DNA of 64,000 nt, taken from positions 6,482,501 to 6,546,500 of the forward strand of contig NZ_LT670844.1 of NCBI RefSeq assembly GCF_900141755.1. Direction: 5' to 3'. The stretch comes from Bradyrhizobium lablabi. GTDB lineage: Bacteria; Pseudomonadota; Alphaproteobacteria; Rhizobiales; Xanthobacteraceae. Numbering within the stretch: the first letter of the stretch is position 1; each line of letters begins with the position of its first letter. The position numbers were made by a program, and so were the translations under genes. This document shows, one piece after another, positions 41,501-49,439 of this stretch. The notes beneath the pieces were generated by a model, which was not told the origin of the DNA, did not search any database, and was given only the letters and a program-made list of their open reading frames with translations.

Positions 41501-43807
41501 ATGGCTCCCATCAAATTCGGCGTCGGTCAGAGCGTGCTTCGCAAGGAAGACGATGCCCTCATTCGCGGCAAGGGCCGCTACACCGACGACGTCGCGCCGA
41601 TAGCTGCGATGCATGCGCTGGTGCTGCGCTCGCCGCATGCCCATGCGAAGTTCACGATCGATGTCGGCAAGGCTCGCGGCCTGCCCGGGGTCGGGGTGAT
41701 CCTGACGGCTGCGGATGTCAGCGATCTCGGCGGCCTGCCGTGCCTGTTCAACCTGGAAGTCAACCCGTTCACCGGGCCGCCGTATCCGATCCTGGCCAAG
41801 GATGAGGTGCGTCATGTCGGCGACGCCGTTGCTTTCGTGGTCGCGGATACGATCGATCAGGCCCGCGACGCGATCGAGGCGATCGAGGTCAAATGGACGC
41901 CGCTGCCGGCCGTGGTCGGCGTTGCCAACGCGGTCAAAAAGGGTGCGCCGCAGGTCTGGGCCGAACATCCCGGCAATGTCTTGTTCGACGTGCCGATCGG
42001 CGACAAGAAGGCCGTCGACGAAGCCTTCGCCAAGGCTCATGCGATCGCCGAAATCACCGTCGTCAATCCGCGCGTCATCACCAACTTCATGGAGACCCGC
42101 GCCGCGGTCTGCGAATACGACGCCAAGCGCGATCACCTGACGCTCACGGTCGGCAGCCAGGGCAGCCACCGTCTGCGCGAGATCATCGGCGGCATGGTCT
42201 TGAAGATTCCGCTGGAAAAGATGCGGGTGATCTGCCCCGATGTCGGCGGCGGGTTCGGCACCAAACTGTTTCCCTATCGCGAATACGCACTGATCGCCGT
42301 CGCCGCGCGAAAGCTGCGCAAGACGGTCAAATGGACCGCCGACCGCGCCGATCACTTCATGGGCGACGCACAAGGGCGCGACAACGTCACGACCGCGCGG
42401 ATGGCGCTCGCCGAGGACGGCAAGTTCCTCGCGATGGATGTCGACCTGATGGGCGACATGGGCGCGTACCTCTCGACCTTCGGGCCGTACATTCCCCACG
42501 GCGGCGCCGGCATGCTGCCGGGCCTCTACGACATCCAGACCTTCCATTGCCGCGTCCGCACCGTGTTCACCAACACCGTGCCGGTCGATGCCTATCGCGG
42601 CGCGGGACGCCCCGAAGCGGCCTATGTGGTCGAGCGGCTGGTCGACGCCGCTGCGCGAAAACTCGCCATGACGCCGGACGCGATCCGCCGCAAGAATTTT
42701 ATTGCTCCGCGCGCGATGCCTTACAAGACCGCGACCGGCAAGATCTACGATTCCGGCGACTTCACCGCGCATATGAAGCGCGCCATGGAGATCGCGGAGT
42801 GGAAAGAGTTTCCCAAGCGCGCCAAGGCCGCCAAGAAGGAAGGTTTGGTGCGCGGCATCGGGCTTGCGACCTATGTAGAGGTCTGCGGCACCATGGGCGA
42901 GGAGACCGCCAACGTAAAGCTCGATCCCAATGGCGACGTCACGGTTCTGATTGGCACCCAGTCAAGCGGGCAGGGCCATCAGACCGCCTACGCCCAGATC
43001 GTGGCCGACCAATTCGGGCTGCCGCCCGAGCGCGTCCACGTCCTGCAGGGCGATACCGATCTGATCGCGACGGGCTTAGGGACCGGCGGCTCGGCTTCGA
43101 TCCCGACCGGCGGTGTCAGCGTCCAGCGTGCGACCAGCGAGCTCGGCAAGAAGCTGAAGGAAATCGCCGCCGAGGCGCTGGAAACAAGCAGCAGCGATCT
43201 CGAGATCAACGAGGGAATTGTGCGCATCGCCGGCACCGATCGCTCCGTCAGTTTTGCGGACCTTGCAAAGCGGCCGGGCGTCGATCCTTCAAAACTGAAC
43301 GGAAGCGCGACGTTTGCCGCGGCCGACGGCACCTATCCGAACGGCACCCACCTCGCCGAGGTCGAAATCGATCCCGCAACCGGTATCATCAAGATCATCA
43401 ATTATGTCATCGTCGACGATTTCGGCGTGACGCTCAATCCGCTGCTACTCGCCGGCCAGGTCCATGGCGGCGCGATGCAGGGCATCGGCCAGGCCTTGAT
43501 GGAGCAGGCGGTCTATAGCCCGATCGACGGCCAGCTCGTGACCGGGACGTTCATGGATTACGCGCTGCCGCGCGCGGCCGACGGCCCGTCATTCGTATTC
43601 GAGACCCACAACGTCCCCTGCAAGACCAATCCGCTGGGTGTCAAGGGCGCGGGCGAGGCCGGCGCGATCGGCTCCTGTCCGGCGGTCGTCAATGCGATCA
43701 TCGAGGGGTTGTGGCGCGAATACAAGATCGATCACATCGACATGCCCGCGACCGCGGAGCGGGTCTGGATTGCAATTCGCGAGCATCAGCGCCGGCACAG
43801 TCTCTGA
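41501..43807 (+). CDS. CoxL-like (form II) molybdopterin-binding subunit, xanthine oxidase family
   Basis: 768 residues from ATG 41501, preceded by GAGAGGAAACGGAG. VLRKEDDALIRGKGRYTDD begins the Ald_Xan_dh_C domain; PDVGGGFGTKLFPYREY and the AYRGAGRPEA loop (~368-375) mark the molybdenum cofactor site. AYRGAGR is the form II version, unlike the AYxCSFR of true CO dehydrogenase. KGAGEAGAIGSCPAVVNAI near the C-terminus is the base-carrying Glu block. The usual FAD and 2Fe-2S subunits are not next to it. Probably oxidises an aldehyde or N-heterocycle; substrate unknown. Confidence 0.87.
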   Translation: MAPIKFGVGQSVLRKEDDALIRGKGRYTDDVAPIAAMHALVLRSPHAHAKFTIDVGKARGLPGVGVILTAADVSDLGGLPCLFNLEVNPFTGPPYPILAKDEVRHVGDAVAFVVADTIDQARDAIEAIEVKWTPLPAVVGVANAVKKGAPQVWAEHPGNVLFDVPIGDKKAVDEAFAKAHAIAEITVVNPRVITNFMETRAAVCEYDAKRDHLTLTVGSQGSHRLREIIGGMVLKIPLEKMRVICPDVGGGFGTKLFPYREYALIAVAARKLRKTVKWTADRADHFMGDAQGRDNVTTARMALAEDGKFLAMDVDLMGDMGAYLSTFGPYIPHGGAGMLPGLYDIQTFHCRVRTVFTNTVPVDAYRGAGRPEAAYVVERLVDAAARKLAMTPDAIRRKNFIAPRAMPYKTATGKIYDSGDFTAHMKRAMEIAEWKEFPKRAKAAKKEGLVRGIGLATYVEVCGTMGEETANVKLDPNGDVTVLIGTQSSGQGHQTAYAQIVADQFGLPPERVHVLQGDTDLIATGLGTGGSASIPTGGVSVQRATSELGKKLKEIAAEALETSSSDLEINEGIVRIAGTDRSVSFADLAKRPGVDPSKLNGSATFAAADGTYPNGTHLAEVEIDPATGIIKIINYVIVDDFGVTLNPLLLAGQVHGGAMQGIGQALMEQAVYSPIDGQLVTGTFMDYALPRAADGPSFVFETHNVPCKTNPLGVKGAGEAGAIGSCPAVVNAIIEGLWREYKIDHIDMPATAERVWIAIREHQRRHSL

Positions 43808-43943
43808 TATCTGTCACTGACGTTATCTCCGATATCTTCTTGGGGGAATAAACCGCCGTGATCAGAGTTTTAGCGATGGATGAACCGCGACCGCGCTTCC
43901 GCGCGCTGGCGGTGTTTGGCTTCTCAGGACGGAGTGCTGGCCG

Positions 43944-44393
43944 ATGATACGAACCGTTATTGTTGCGGGCGCCTTGTTGCTCGGCGTCGGCGCCGTCATG
44001 GCGCAGCAGGATGTCGCCGTGAAGCAGGACAATTTGATGCGGGCGCAGGGCAAGAGCATGTATGGGGTGATCCTGAAAACGGTGAAAGGCGAGATCCCTT
44101 ACGATCAGAAAGCGATCGATGCCGCCTTCAAGGATCTTGAAGGCAGCGTGCCCACGATCCCCAACGTGTTTGCGACCAATCCCAAGGAAGACGTCGTGAA
44201 CGCGACCTACGGGTCCTCGCAAAAAATCTGGCAGAACAAGGCCGATTTCGATTCGAAGGTGCCCGCGGTCTCCAAGGCGCTCGCGGACGTCAAGGGCACG
44301 GCCAAGGATGTTGCCAGCCTGAAGGTCGCTTTCGACACCGTCCAGGCCAAGTGCACCGATTGTCACGAGACCTATCGGCTCAAGCTCAAATAA
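43944..44393 (+). CDS. Cytochrome c'/c556-type protein
   Basis: 149 residues with an N-terminal signal peptide ending around VMAQQ. The single heme site CTDCH is close to the C-terminus (KCTDCHETYRLKLK), as in c-prime/c556 four-helix cytochromes, and preceding helices are charged. Periplasmic; electron transfer or ligand-binding role. ATG 43944 follows GGACGGAG. A terminator hairpin follows at 44427. Confidence 0.87.
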   Translation: MIRTVIVAGALLLGVGAVMAQQDVAVKQDNLMRAQGKSMYGVILKTVKGEIPYDQKAIDAAFKDLEGSVPTIPNVFATNPKEDVVNATYGSSQKIWQNKADFDSKVPAVSKALADVKGTAKDVASLKVAFDTVQAKCTDCHETYRLKLK

Positions 44394-44426
44394 GTCGCCG
44401 CAAGCTCGCTTGTAGCTCGAATTGCA

Positions 44427-44459
44427 AAAGGGTGGACGCCGTCAGGCGATCCACCCTTT
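44427..44459. terminator. Rho-independent-like hairpin
   Basis: AAAGGGTGGA (44427-44436) pairs with TCCACCCTTT (44450-44459), and the inner CGCC (44437-44440) with GGCG (44445-44448), closing a GTCA loop. It lies 34 bp after the cytochrome stop and abuts the tandem repeat array. The A-rich and T-rich outer arms let it work in both directions. Confidence 0.75.
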
Positions 44460-44460
44460 G

Positions 44461-44550
44461 TCTTGAGATCTTACGATGTCTTGAGATCTTACGATGTCTT
44501 GAGATCTTATGATGTCTTGAGATCTTATGATGTCTTGAGATCTTATGATG
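44461..44550. repeat. Five tandem copies of an 18-bp repeat
   Basis: Units begin at 44461, 44479, 44497, 44515 and 44533. Each reads TCTTGAGATCTTAyGATG, with C in the first two copies and T in the last three, and no other change. The array lies between the convergent cytochrome and CHRD genes, directly after a terminator. Every copy contains the palindrome AGATCT. It can be translated as repeated RSYDVL but there is no sign that it is coding. Confidence 0.95.
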
Positions 44551-44597
44551 CTTCGAAGCGGCGCCGGAGCGACGAGCTCCAGCGCAATCTCGAAAAA

Positions 44598-45023
44598 TTA
44601 CTTGGTCACCTGACCCCGGATTTCGCCGCCCGGATTGGCCGCGGTGTGGACGTTGACATAGTACTTGCCGGCCATCAGGTCGGCGGCCTGTTCGTCGGTC
44701 AGCGTGGCGCTGCCTTCGGCCGGGCTTGCGGTGGCGTTCGGGATCGGAACCTTGACGCCGGCGTTCTTGCCGGGCTCGGCCGGGCCGTGGAAATGCGCCG
44801 CCGTGGCCGGGCCGGAGAGGCCCGAATAGGTCAGCTTCCAGGTCATCTTCTTGGTGGCGGGATCGTAGTCGATGTCGGCCGTGCCTGAGCCGGTGGTGGT
44901 GGTGGCGGGCACCTCGGCTTTGCCGTCCAGCGTCGCCTTCATCTTCTCGGCAAAGGCGGGGCCGGCAAAAGCAAAGGTTGCTCCCAGCGCAAGCGTGGCA
45001 AGCATGGTTTTGGTATTCGACAT
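44598..45023 (-). CDS. CHRD-domain secreted protein
   Basis: 141 residues from ATG 45023, with AGGGGAG at about 8 bases upstream; an in-frame start 60 bp further 5' lacks this. A signal peptide ends at PAFAEK. The rest is one CHRD domain: AHFHGPAEPGKNA (~83-95) and the ending YYVNVHTAANPGGEIRGQV are the family hallmarks. CHRD proteins are periplasmic or outer-surface proteins of unclear role. Upstream lie two imperfect direct repeats and a possible EcfG-type promoter. Confidence 0.87.
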   Translation of the reverse strand: MSNTKTMLATLALGATFAFAGPAFAEKMKATLDGKAEVPATTTTGSGTADIDYDPATKKMTWKLTYSGLSGPATAAHFHGPAEPGKNAGVKVPIPNATASPAEGSATLTDEQAADLMAGKYYVNVHTAANPGGEIRGQVTK

Positions 45024-45060
45024 GGTTTTCTCCCCTGTTGGCGTCACGTGATGGTGCCCA

Positions 45061-45142
45061 GTTTTAAAACGCGCCAATTTCAAAACAATGAGGTTGTGAT
45101 TTTATTCCCGGAAACGGGTTAAACGCCTCAAATTTTAAGACA
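45061..45142. promoter_or_regulatory. Imperfect direct repeats and possible EcfG-like promoter before the CHRD gene
   Basis: On the minus strand two ~25-bp related stretches (plus-strand 45062-45087 and 45116-45142) share TGTyTTrAAATT followed by a GCG-TTTWAA part. Between them GGAAT (45108-45104) is followed 16 bp on by TGTT (45087-45084), close to the alphaproteobacterial EcfG pattern GGAAC-N16/17-CGTT. The gap is shared with the divergent cytochrome gene. Confidence 0.3.
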
Positions 45143-45184
45143 GTGTAGGGCCGAATTAGCAGTCATACTAGCGGCCAGATTGCG

Positions 45185-46144
45185 ATGGATCGTGACGGGC
45201 TGGTGATGCTGCGACGAATTCTCCTTGGCCTCGCTCTCGCCGGTGCTGCCGGCTTTGGCATCTACTGGTGGCTGACCGCGCCGCCGGCCGTATCAGCGGT
45301 CGCAGCGCCGGCCCATACGCCGAACCCTGCGAACGGCCAGACAACATTCAACGCCGGAGGATGTTCCTCCTGCCATGCCGTGCCCGGCCAGCCCGATCGC
45401 TTGCGGCTCGGTGGCGGGCTTGCGATACCGTCCCCGTTCGGGACGTTCTACGCGCCGAACATCTCTCCCGATCCGGCCGACGGCATCGGGCGATGGACCG
45501 AAGCCGAATTCGTCAACGCGGTGACGCGGGGAATCTCTCCCGCGGGATCGCATTACTTTCCGGCCTTTCCCTACACGTCTTACGCGCATGCGAAGGTCGA
45601 GGACATCAGCGATCTCTTTGCCTATTTGAAAACGCTTGCCCCGGTGTCCGGCAAGGTGCGCGACCATGACGTGCCGTTTCCGTTCAATATCCGCCGCAAC
45701 GTCGGAATCTGGAAAATCCTGTTCATGGACGGCAAGCCCTTTGTCCCGGACGCTGCGCATTCACCGCAGTGGAATCGCGGCGCTTATCTCGTCAACAGCC
45801 TCGGCCATTGCGCCGAGTGTCACAGCCCGCGAAATTTCCTCGGCGGCATCATCACAGCCCAACGCTTCGCCGGCGGGCCCAACCCCGAAGGCGAGGGCTG
45901 GGTGCCGAACATCACGCAAAAGGGGCTAGGCGATTGGAGCGAAAAGGACATCGCTTTCTTTCTCGAAACCGGGGTAACGCCCGATAACGACACTGCCGGC
46001 GGCTCGATGGCGCGCGTGATCAAGAACACCTCGCAATTGTCGGCGGAGGATCGCGCGGCGATCGCCGACTATCTCAAATCGCTGCCGCCGGTCGAGGGAC
46101 CGCCGCGCCCGCCGCGCAAGGCGAAGGATGGCGACAAGTCGTGA
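45185..46144 (+). CDS. Diheme cytochrome c
   Basis: 319 residues (312 if ATG 45206 is used). A single N-terminal hydrophobic segment (LLGLALAGAAGFGIYWWL) acts as signal anchor. Two CxxCH heme sites are visible, CSSCH (~residue 60) and CAECH (~217), each with the following cytochrome c pattern; the layout resembles the cytochrome subunit of membrane-bound alcohol or aldehyde dehydrogenases. It could take electrons from a molybdenum hydroxylase such as the CoxL-like protein, which is nearby but not adjacent. The last residues are Pro- and Lys-rich. Confidence 0.85.
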   Translation: MDRDGLVMLRRILLGLALAGAAGFGIYWWLTAPPAVSAVAAPAHTPNPANGQTTFNAGGCSSCHAVPGQPDRLRLGGGLAIPSPFGTFYAPNISPDPADGIGRWTEAEFVNAVTRGISPAGSHYFPAFPYTSYAHAKVEDISDLFAYLKTLAPVSGKVRDHDVPFPFNIRRNVGIWKILFMDGKPFVPDAAHSPQWNRGAYLVNSLGHCAECHSPRNFLGGIITAQRFAGGPNPEGEGWVPNITQKGLGDWSEKDIAFFLETGVTPDNDTAGGSMARVIKNTSQLSAEDRAAIADYLKSLPPVEGPPRPPRKAKDGDKS

Positions 46145-46186
46145 TCAGGGCGCATGCTGATAGACGCTTGAGCGATGCACGCGGCC

Positions 46187-46864
46187 CTAACCCATCGCCA
46201 CCGCGCCGCCCGCTCCATGCTTGCGCCGGTCGAGCCACAACGTGCCGAGCGCGAACGCGATCCAGCCGAAATTGTAGATGAAGCCGACGATCAGTACGAC
46301 CCAGCCCGGAATTGGACCGACGGCGGCGCGATCGACAAATTCCTGCAGCGTCGCCGCGGGCGTCGGATGGATGGCGATCTTGCCGTAATAGGCGATCACC
46401 TGGATCGCGAGGATCCAGACGTAGTTGCGGCGCAACCGCCGGCCCGCGGCGCGGACAAACGAAATGTGATGGCGGGGCGCCATATAGTCGCGCGCCAATA
46501 TCGTCTGCCAGTTTTGGTCGCGCGCCTCGCCGGTGAATATCGGCGCGTAGAAATTGGTCTCGAGCCAGCGCGCCCGGGCGCGCCAGACATTGAAATAGCG
46601 ATAACGTCGCGCCTCCATGCCGAGAAACACGGCGATCAGTAGCCCGACGAGCAGCAGCGGCAGCGGCGAAGCCTCGGGGCTCGAAAACGTCGTCGACAGC
46701 GCGATGCCCATCGTGACGATCGCCCAATTGGTGGTGTTGTCGAGCCGCGTGCGCCAGATCGTCGAGCGATAGACTTCGCCGCGATAGAGATGGGCGATGG
46801 CGCCCATCTCGGCGGGATCGAAGGTGTGCTGAGACTTTGCTTCGCTGGAAACCATGACAGACAT
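46187..46864 (-). CDS. DUF2270 integral membrane protein
   Basis: 225 residues from ATG 46864, with GGAG 9 bases upstream; in-frame codons further 5' are less likely starts. AHLYRGEVYRSTIWRTRLD and NWAIVTMGIALSTTF, then RARWLETNFYAP and RRNYVWILAIQVIAYYGKI, are characteristic of DUF2270. About four membrane helices. Function unknown. Convergent with the diheme cytochrome. Confidence 0.8.
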   Translation of the reverse strand: MSVMVSSEAKSQHTFDPAEMGAIAHLYRGEVYRSTIWRTRLDNTTNWAIVTMGIALSTTFSSPEASPLPLLLVGLLIAVFLGMEARRYRYFNVWRARARWLETNFYAPIFTGEARDQNWQTILARDYMAPRHHISFVRAAGRRLRRNYVWILAIQVIAYYGKIAIHPTPAATLQEFVDRAAVGPIPGWVVLIVGFIYNFGWIAFALGTLWLDRRKHGAGGAVAMG

Positions 46865-47058
46865 GACGGAGACTCCGGTTGCCGAACAACACTTCCGCAT
46901 GTGACCGGTGTTGACGGCGAAGAGTCTAGATCACCAACGCCGATCAACCCGTCCGGAATTGTGATGCCGCCACTATGCGTGCCCCTAGCCTGAATTACCA
47001 GCATCGGATTGTTGGAATAGCACGGTGCGCCGCAAAATCCCGGCCCGCCTGCCAGCGC

Positions 47059-48138
47059 CTAGGCGAGCTTCACGATTCCGAGTTCGTCCGCAACCTGATC
47101 CAGCCCCCGCATCAGCGCGGGCGCGATCGGAATTCCATCGCGAGTCCGGGCCGCCCGCGTTTCCTGGCTGCGCTCGCCCGGAACTGAAATCCGCTCTACG
47201 CCGGGCATCCGGCGGCTGTTGCGGAAGTCGCGTATCAGCGCATCGACGCTCGCCTTGAACACATCAACATCGCCGAAGGCTGCGATGTTGATGGCCGCGA
47301 TCGCCTGCCCGGTGTTGGTGACGCTGCCGTCGTCGTGGTTGAAGTCGATCACGTCCTTCCCCATGGCGGCGCCGCCGAGCGTGCCGGCGAGCAGCCCGAT
47401 GATCATGGCGAGGCCATAGCCCTTGTAGCCGGCCTCCATGCCGCCGAGCGGCAGCAGCATGCCTTCGTCGGCGCGTTTCGGATCGGTCAGGGGCTTGCCC
47501 TCGCGATCGATCATCCAGCCCTCCGGCATGGTCTCGCCGCGCAGCGCTTTTGTCTTTACCTTTCCGTAAGCCGCGACCGTGGTGGCCATGTCGAGCACGA
47601 TCGGTTTCTCGTCTCCGGCCGGGATCGCCGCCGCGATCGGATTGGTCGACAGCAGCATGTCGAGGCCGCCCCAGGGCGGAAGATGGTTGGCGTTGCCGAC
47701 CGCGAAATAGAGCCCGATCATGTCGTGGGCGAGCGGCATCGTCGCGTAGAGCGAGGCGGGGCCGGCATGGTTGGAGAATTGCGAGCTGACCCAGGCAATG
47801 CCGGTAGCGCGCGCTTTTTCGATCGCGATCTCGGCCGCGCGCTTCATCACGAGATGACCCATGCCGTTGTCGCCATTCAACAGGGCCGTGCCCGCCTGCT
47901 CGCGGACAAGATGAATGTTGGGCCGGACGTTGAAGCCGCCTGCCTTGATGCGACGGGCATATTGCGGCAGCCGGGAGACGCCGTGTCCGTCCGATCCCTG
48001 CAGGTCCGCTTCCGCCATCAGCGCGGCGACGACAGCGGCATCGGGGACCGGCAAGCCCAGTCTCGTCAGCGCTTCCTGGATGAACGCTTTGAGCCGGCCA
48101 AAGCTGACTTTCGATTCAGGCTGCAGGATCGGCACTCC
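47059..48138 (-). CDS. Ldh_2-family (malate/L-lactate/ureidoglycolate) dehydrogenase
   Basis: 359 residues from ATG 48138 (ATG 48156 also possible). GSDGHGVSRLPQYARRI (~48-64), GNDGMGHL-like NGDNGMGHLVM and NPIAAAIPAG are the conserved blocks of the Ldh_2/YlbC/AllD family, which uses NAD(P) with a fold unlike classical lactate dehydrogenase. GGMEAGYKGYGLAMI is the C-terminal signature. Specific 2-hydroxy acid substrate not predictable. Followed on the same strand by nothing close; the stand-alone RAM gene lies upstream. Confidence 0.88.
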   Translation of the reverse strand, partial: GVPILQPESKVSFGRLKAFIQEALTRLGLPVPDAAVVAALMAEADLQGSDGHGVSRLPQYARRIKAGGFNVRPNIHLVREQAGTALLNGDNGMGHLVMKRAAEIAIEKARATGIAWVSSQFSNHAGPASLYATMPLAHDMIGLYFAVGNANHLPPWGGLDMLLSTNPIAAAIPAGDEKPIVLDMATTVAAYGKVKTKALRGETMPEGWMIDREGKPLTDPKRADEGMLLPLGGMEAGYKGYGLAMIIGLLAGTLGGAAMGKDVIDFNHDDGSVTNTGQAIAAINIAAFGDVDVFKASVDALIRDFRNSRRMPGVERISVPGERSQETRAARTRDGIPIAPALMRGLDQVADELGIVKLA

Positions 48139-48196
48139 CATTTCAAAGCGGCGCACCGCTGCACATCAACCCGCGAGAGTTTGACCGCGAACGGAC

Positions 48197-48442
48197 CTAG
48201 CCGGTGCCGAACGCCTTGAAGGTGATGATGGTATGGGTGTCCTGGATGCCGGGAATGGTCTGCACCTTCTCGTTGACGAAATGGCCGATGTCGGTGTCGT
48301 TGTCGACGTAGAATTTTACCAGGAGATCGTAGTCGCCCGCGGTGGAATAGATCTCGGAGGCGATCTCGGCCTCGGCGAGCGCGTTGGCGACGGCATAGGA
48401 CTGGCCGAGCTTGCATTTGAACTGGACGAAGAAGGGAACCAT
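48197..48442 (-). CDS. Stand-alone Lrp/AsnC ligand-binding (RAM) domain protein
   Basis: 81 residues. The whole protein is one RAM domain (VPFFVQFKCKLGQSYAVA, TAGDYDLLVKFYVD, IPGIQDTHTIITFKAF) without the helix-turn-helix of Lrp/AsnC regulators. Such proteins form amino-acid-binding oligomers. It is upstream of, and on the same strand as, the Ldh_2 gene (58 bp apart), and divergent from thiD. Confidence 0.82.
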   Translation of the reverse strand: MVPFFVQFKCKLGQSYAVANALAEAEIASEIYSTAGDYDLLVKFYVDNDTDIGHFVNEKVQTIPGIQDTHTIITFKAFGTG

Positions 48443-48578
48443 CGCTGTCGTCTCCGGAGGGCGTCTCTTTGGGCTTCAATATAGCGTTCAAGAACTTGCT
48501 GGCAATAACGCCTCGCGCTAGGGATAGGGATATGATCCTGATCGGCCGGCTGAAACTAAAGCTAAAAAGAGCCAAGCG

Positions 48579-49379
48579 ATGACGACGCCTGTCGCGCTCA
48601 CCATCGCCGGCTCGGATTCCTCTGGTGGTGCCGGCATCCAGGCCGACATGAAGACCTTTGCCGCGCTCGGCGTCTACGGCACGTCGGTCATCACGGCATT
48701 GACCGCCCAGAACACGAGCGGCGTCACCGGCATTCATCTCGTGCCGGCGGATTTTGTCACCGCGCAAATGGATGCGGTTTTCAGCGATCTCAACGTCAAG
48801 GTCGTCAAGATCGGAATGGTGGCGCAGCTCGCGACCATCGAGGCCATTGCCGCGGGGCTCAAGCGCTGGTCCCCAAATCATGTCGTGCTCGACCCGGTGA
48901 TGGTAGCGAGTTCGGGCGACCGGTTGCTGGCGGCGGAGGCGGTCGAAGCCTTGCGCACAAAACTCATCCCGTGCGCTTCCCTGATTACGCCGAATCTCCC
49001 CGAGGCCGGCGCTCTCCTGGACGAGCCGGTCGCTGTGAGCGAGGCCGACATCGAGCGCCAGGGCAGGCGGCTGTTGTCGATGGGCTGCGCTGCAGTGCTG
49101 ATCAAGGGCGGGCACGGGCAGGGCGCAGAGAGTATCGACTATCTCGTGCGCGGCAGCGGCACCATCGCTCTCACAGCACCGCGCATCGCCACCAAAAATA
49201 CCCACGGCACCGGCTGCTCGCTTTCGTCGGCGATCGCAGCCCTGCTCGCCAAGGGCGAGGAGATGGAAACCGCGGTTCGCCACGCCAAAACCTTTATCAG
49301 CGCCGCGATCGCAGCCGCCGACCGCTTTAGCGTCGGCCACGGCCACGGGCCGATCCATCATTTCCACCGGTTTTATTGA
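48579..49379 (+). CDS. thiD: Hydroxymethylpyrimidine/phosphomethylpyrimidine kinase
   Basis: 266 residues, standard for ThiD. It opens with [20 protein letters not shown] and the following [25 protein letters not shown] and the anion hole [16 protein letters not shown] complete the ribokinase-fold active site. It phosphorylates HMP twice in thiamine pyrophosphate synthesis. ATG 48579. No other thiamine gene is nearby and I do not see a TPP riboswitch in the 136-bp upstream gap. Confidence 0.95.
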   Translation: MTTPVALTIAGSDSSGGAGIQADMKTFAALGVYGTSVITALTAQNTSGVTGIHLVPADFVTAQMDAVFSDLNVKVVKIGMVAQLATIEAIAAGLKRWSPNHVVLDPVMVASSGDRLLAAEAVEALRTKLIPCASLITPNLPEAGALLDEPVAVSEADIERQGRRLLSMGCAAVLIKGGHGQGAESIDYLVRGSGTIALTAPRIATKNTHGTGCSLSSAIAALLAKGEEMETAVRHAKTFISAAIAAADRFSVGHGHGPIHHFHRFY

Positions 49380-49439
49380 GGCGCGTTCGTCGTCTCTGAC
49401 GCGCGGCTGCGATGTTCTGTTGATCTGCTGTGGCGCGCC

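Noticed and set aside
41429..42772. Long reverse-strand open frame (447 codons) over the CoxL-like gene
   Set aside because: Antisense shadow of a strongly coding GC-rich gene; no domain, Arg/His-rich composition.
41893..43518. 541-codon + strand frame inside the CoxL-like gene
   Set aside because: Out-of-frame shadow; very Arg-rich and featureless.
44461..44550. Possible CRISPR array
   Set aside because: The repeats are directly adjacent with no spacers and no cas genes are present.
44463..44888. 141-codon frame starting in the 18-bp repeat array
   Set aside because: The repeated RSYDVL is a translation of the tandem repeat and the rest is antisense to the CHRD gene.
48443..48578. TPP riboswitch upstream of thiD
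   Set aside because: The gap is short and I could not find the conserved CUGAGA and ACCUGA-type TPP core.
48066..49367. 433-codon reverse frame over thiD
   Set aside because: ThiD is unmistakable on the + strand; the reverse frame also fuses across the RAM gene region.
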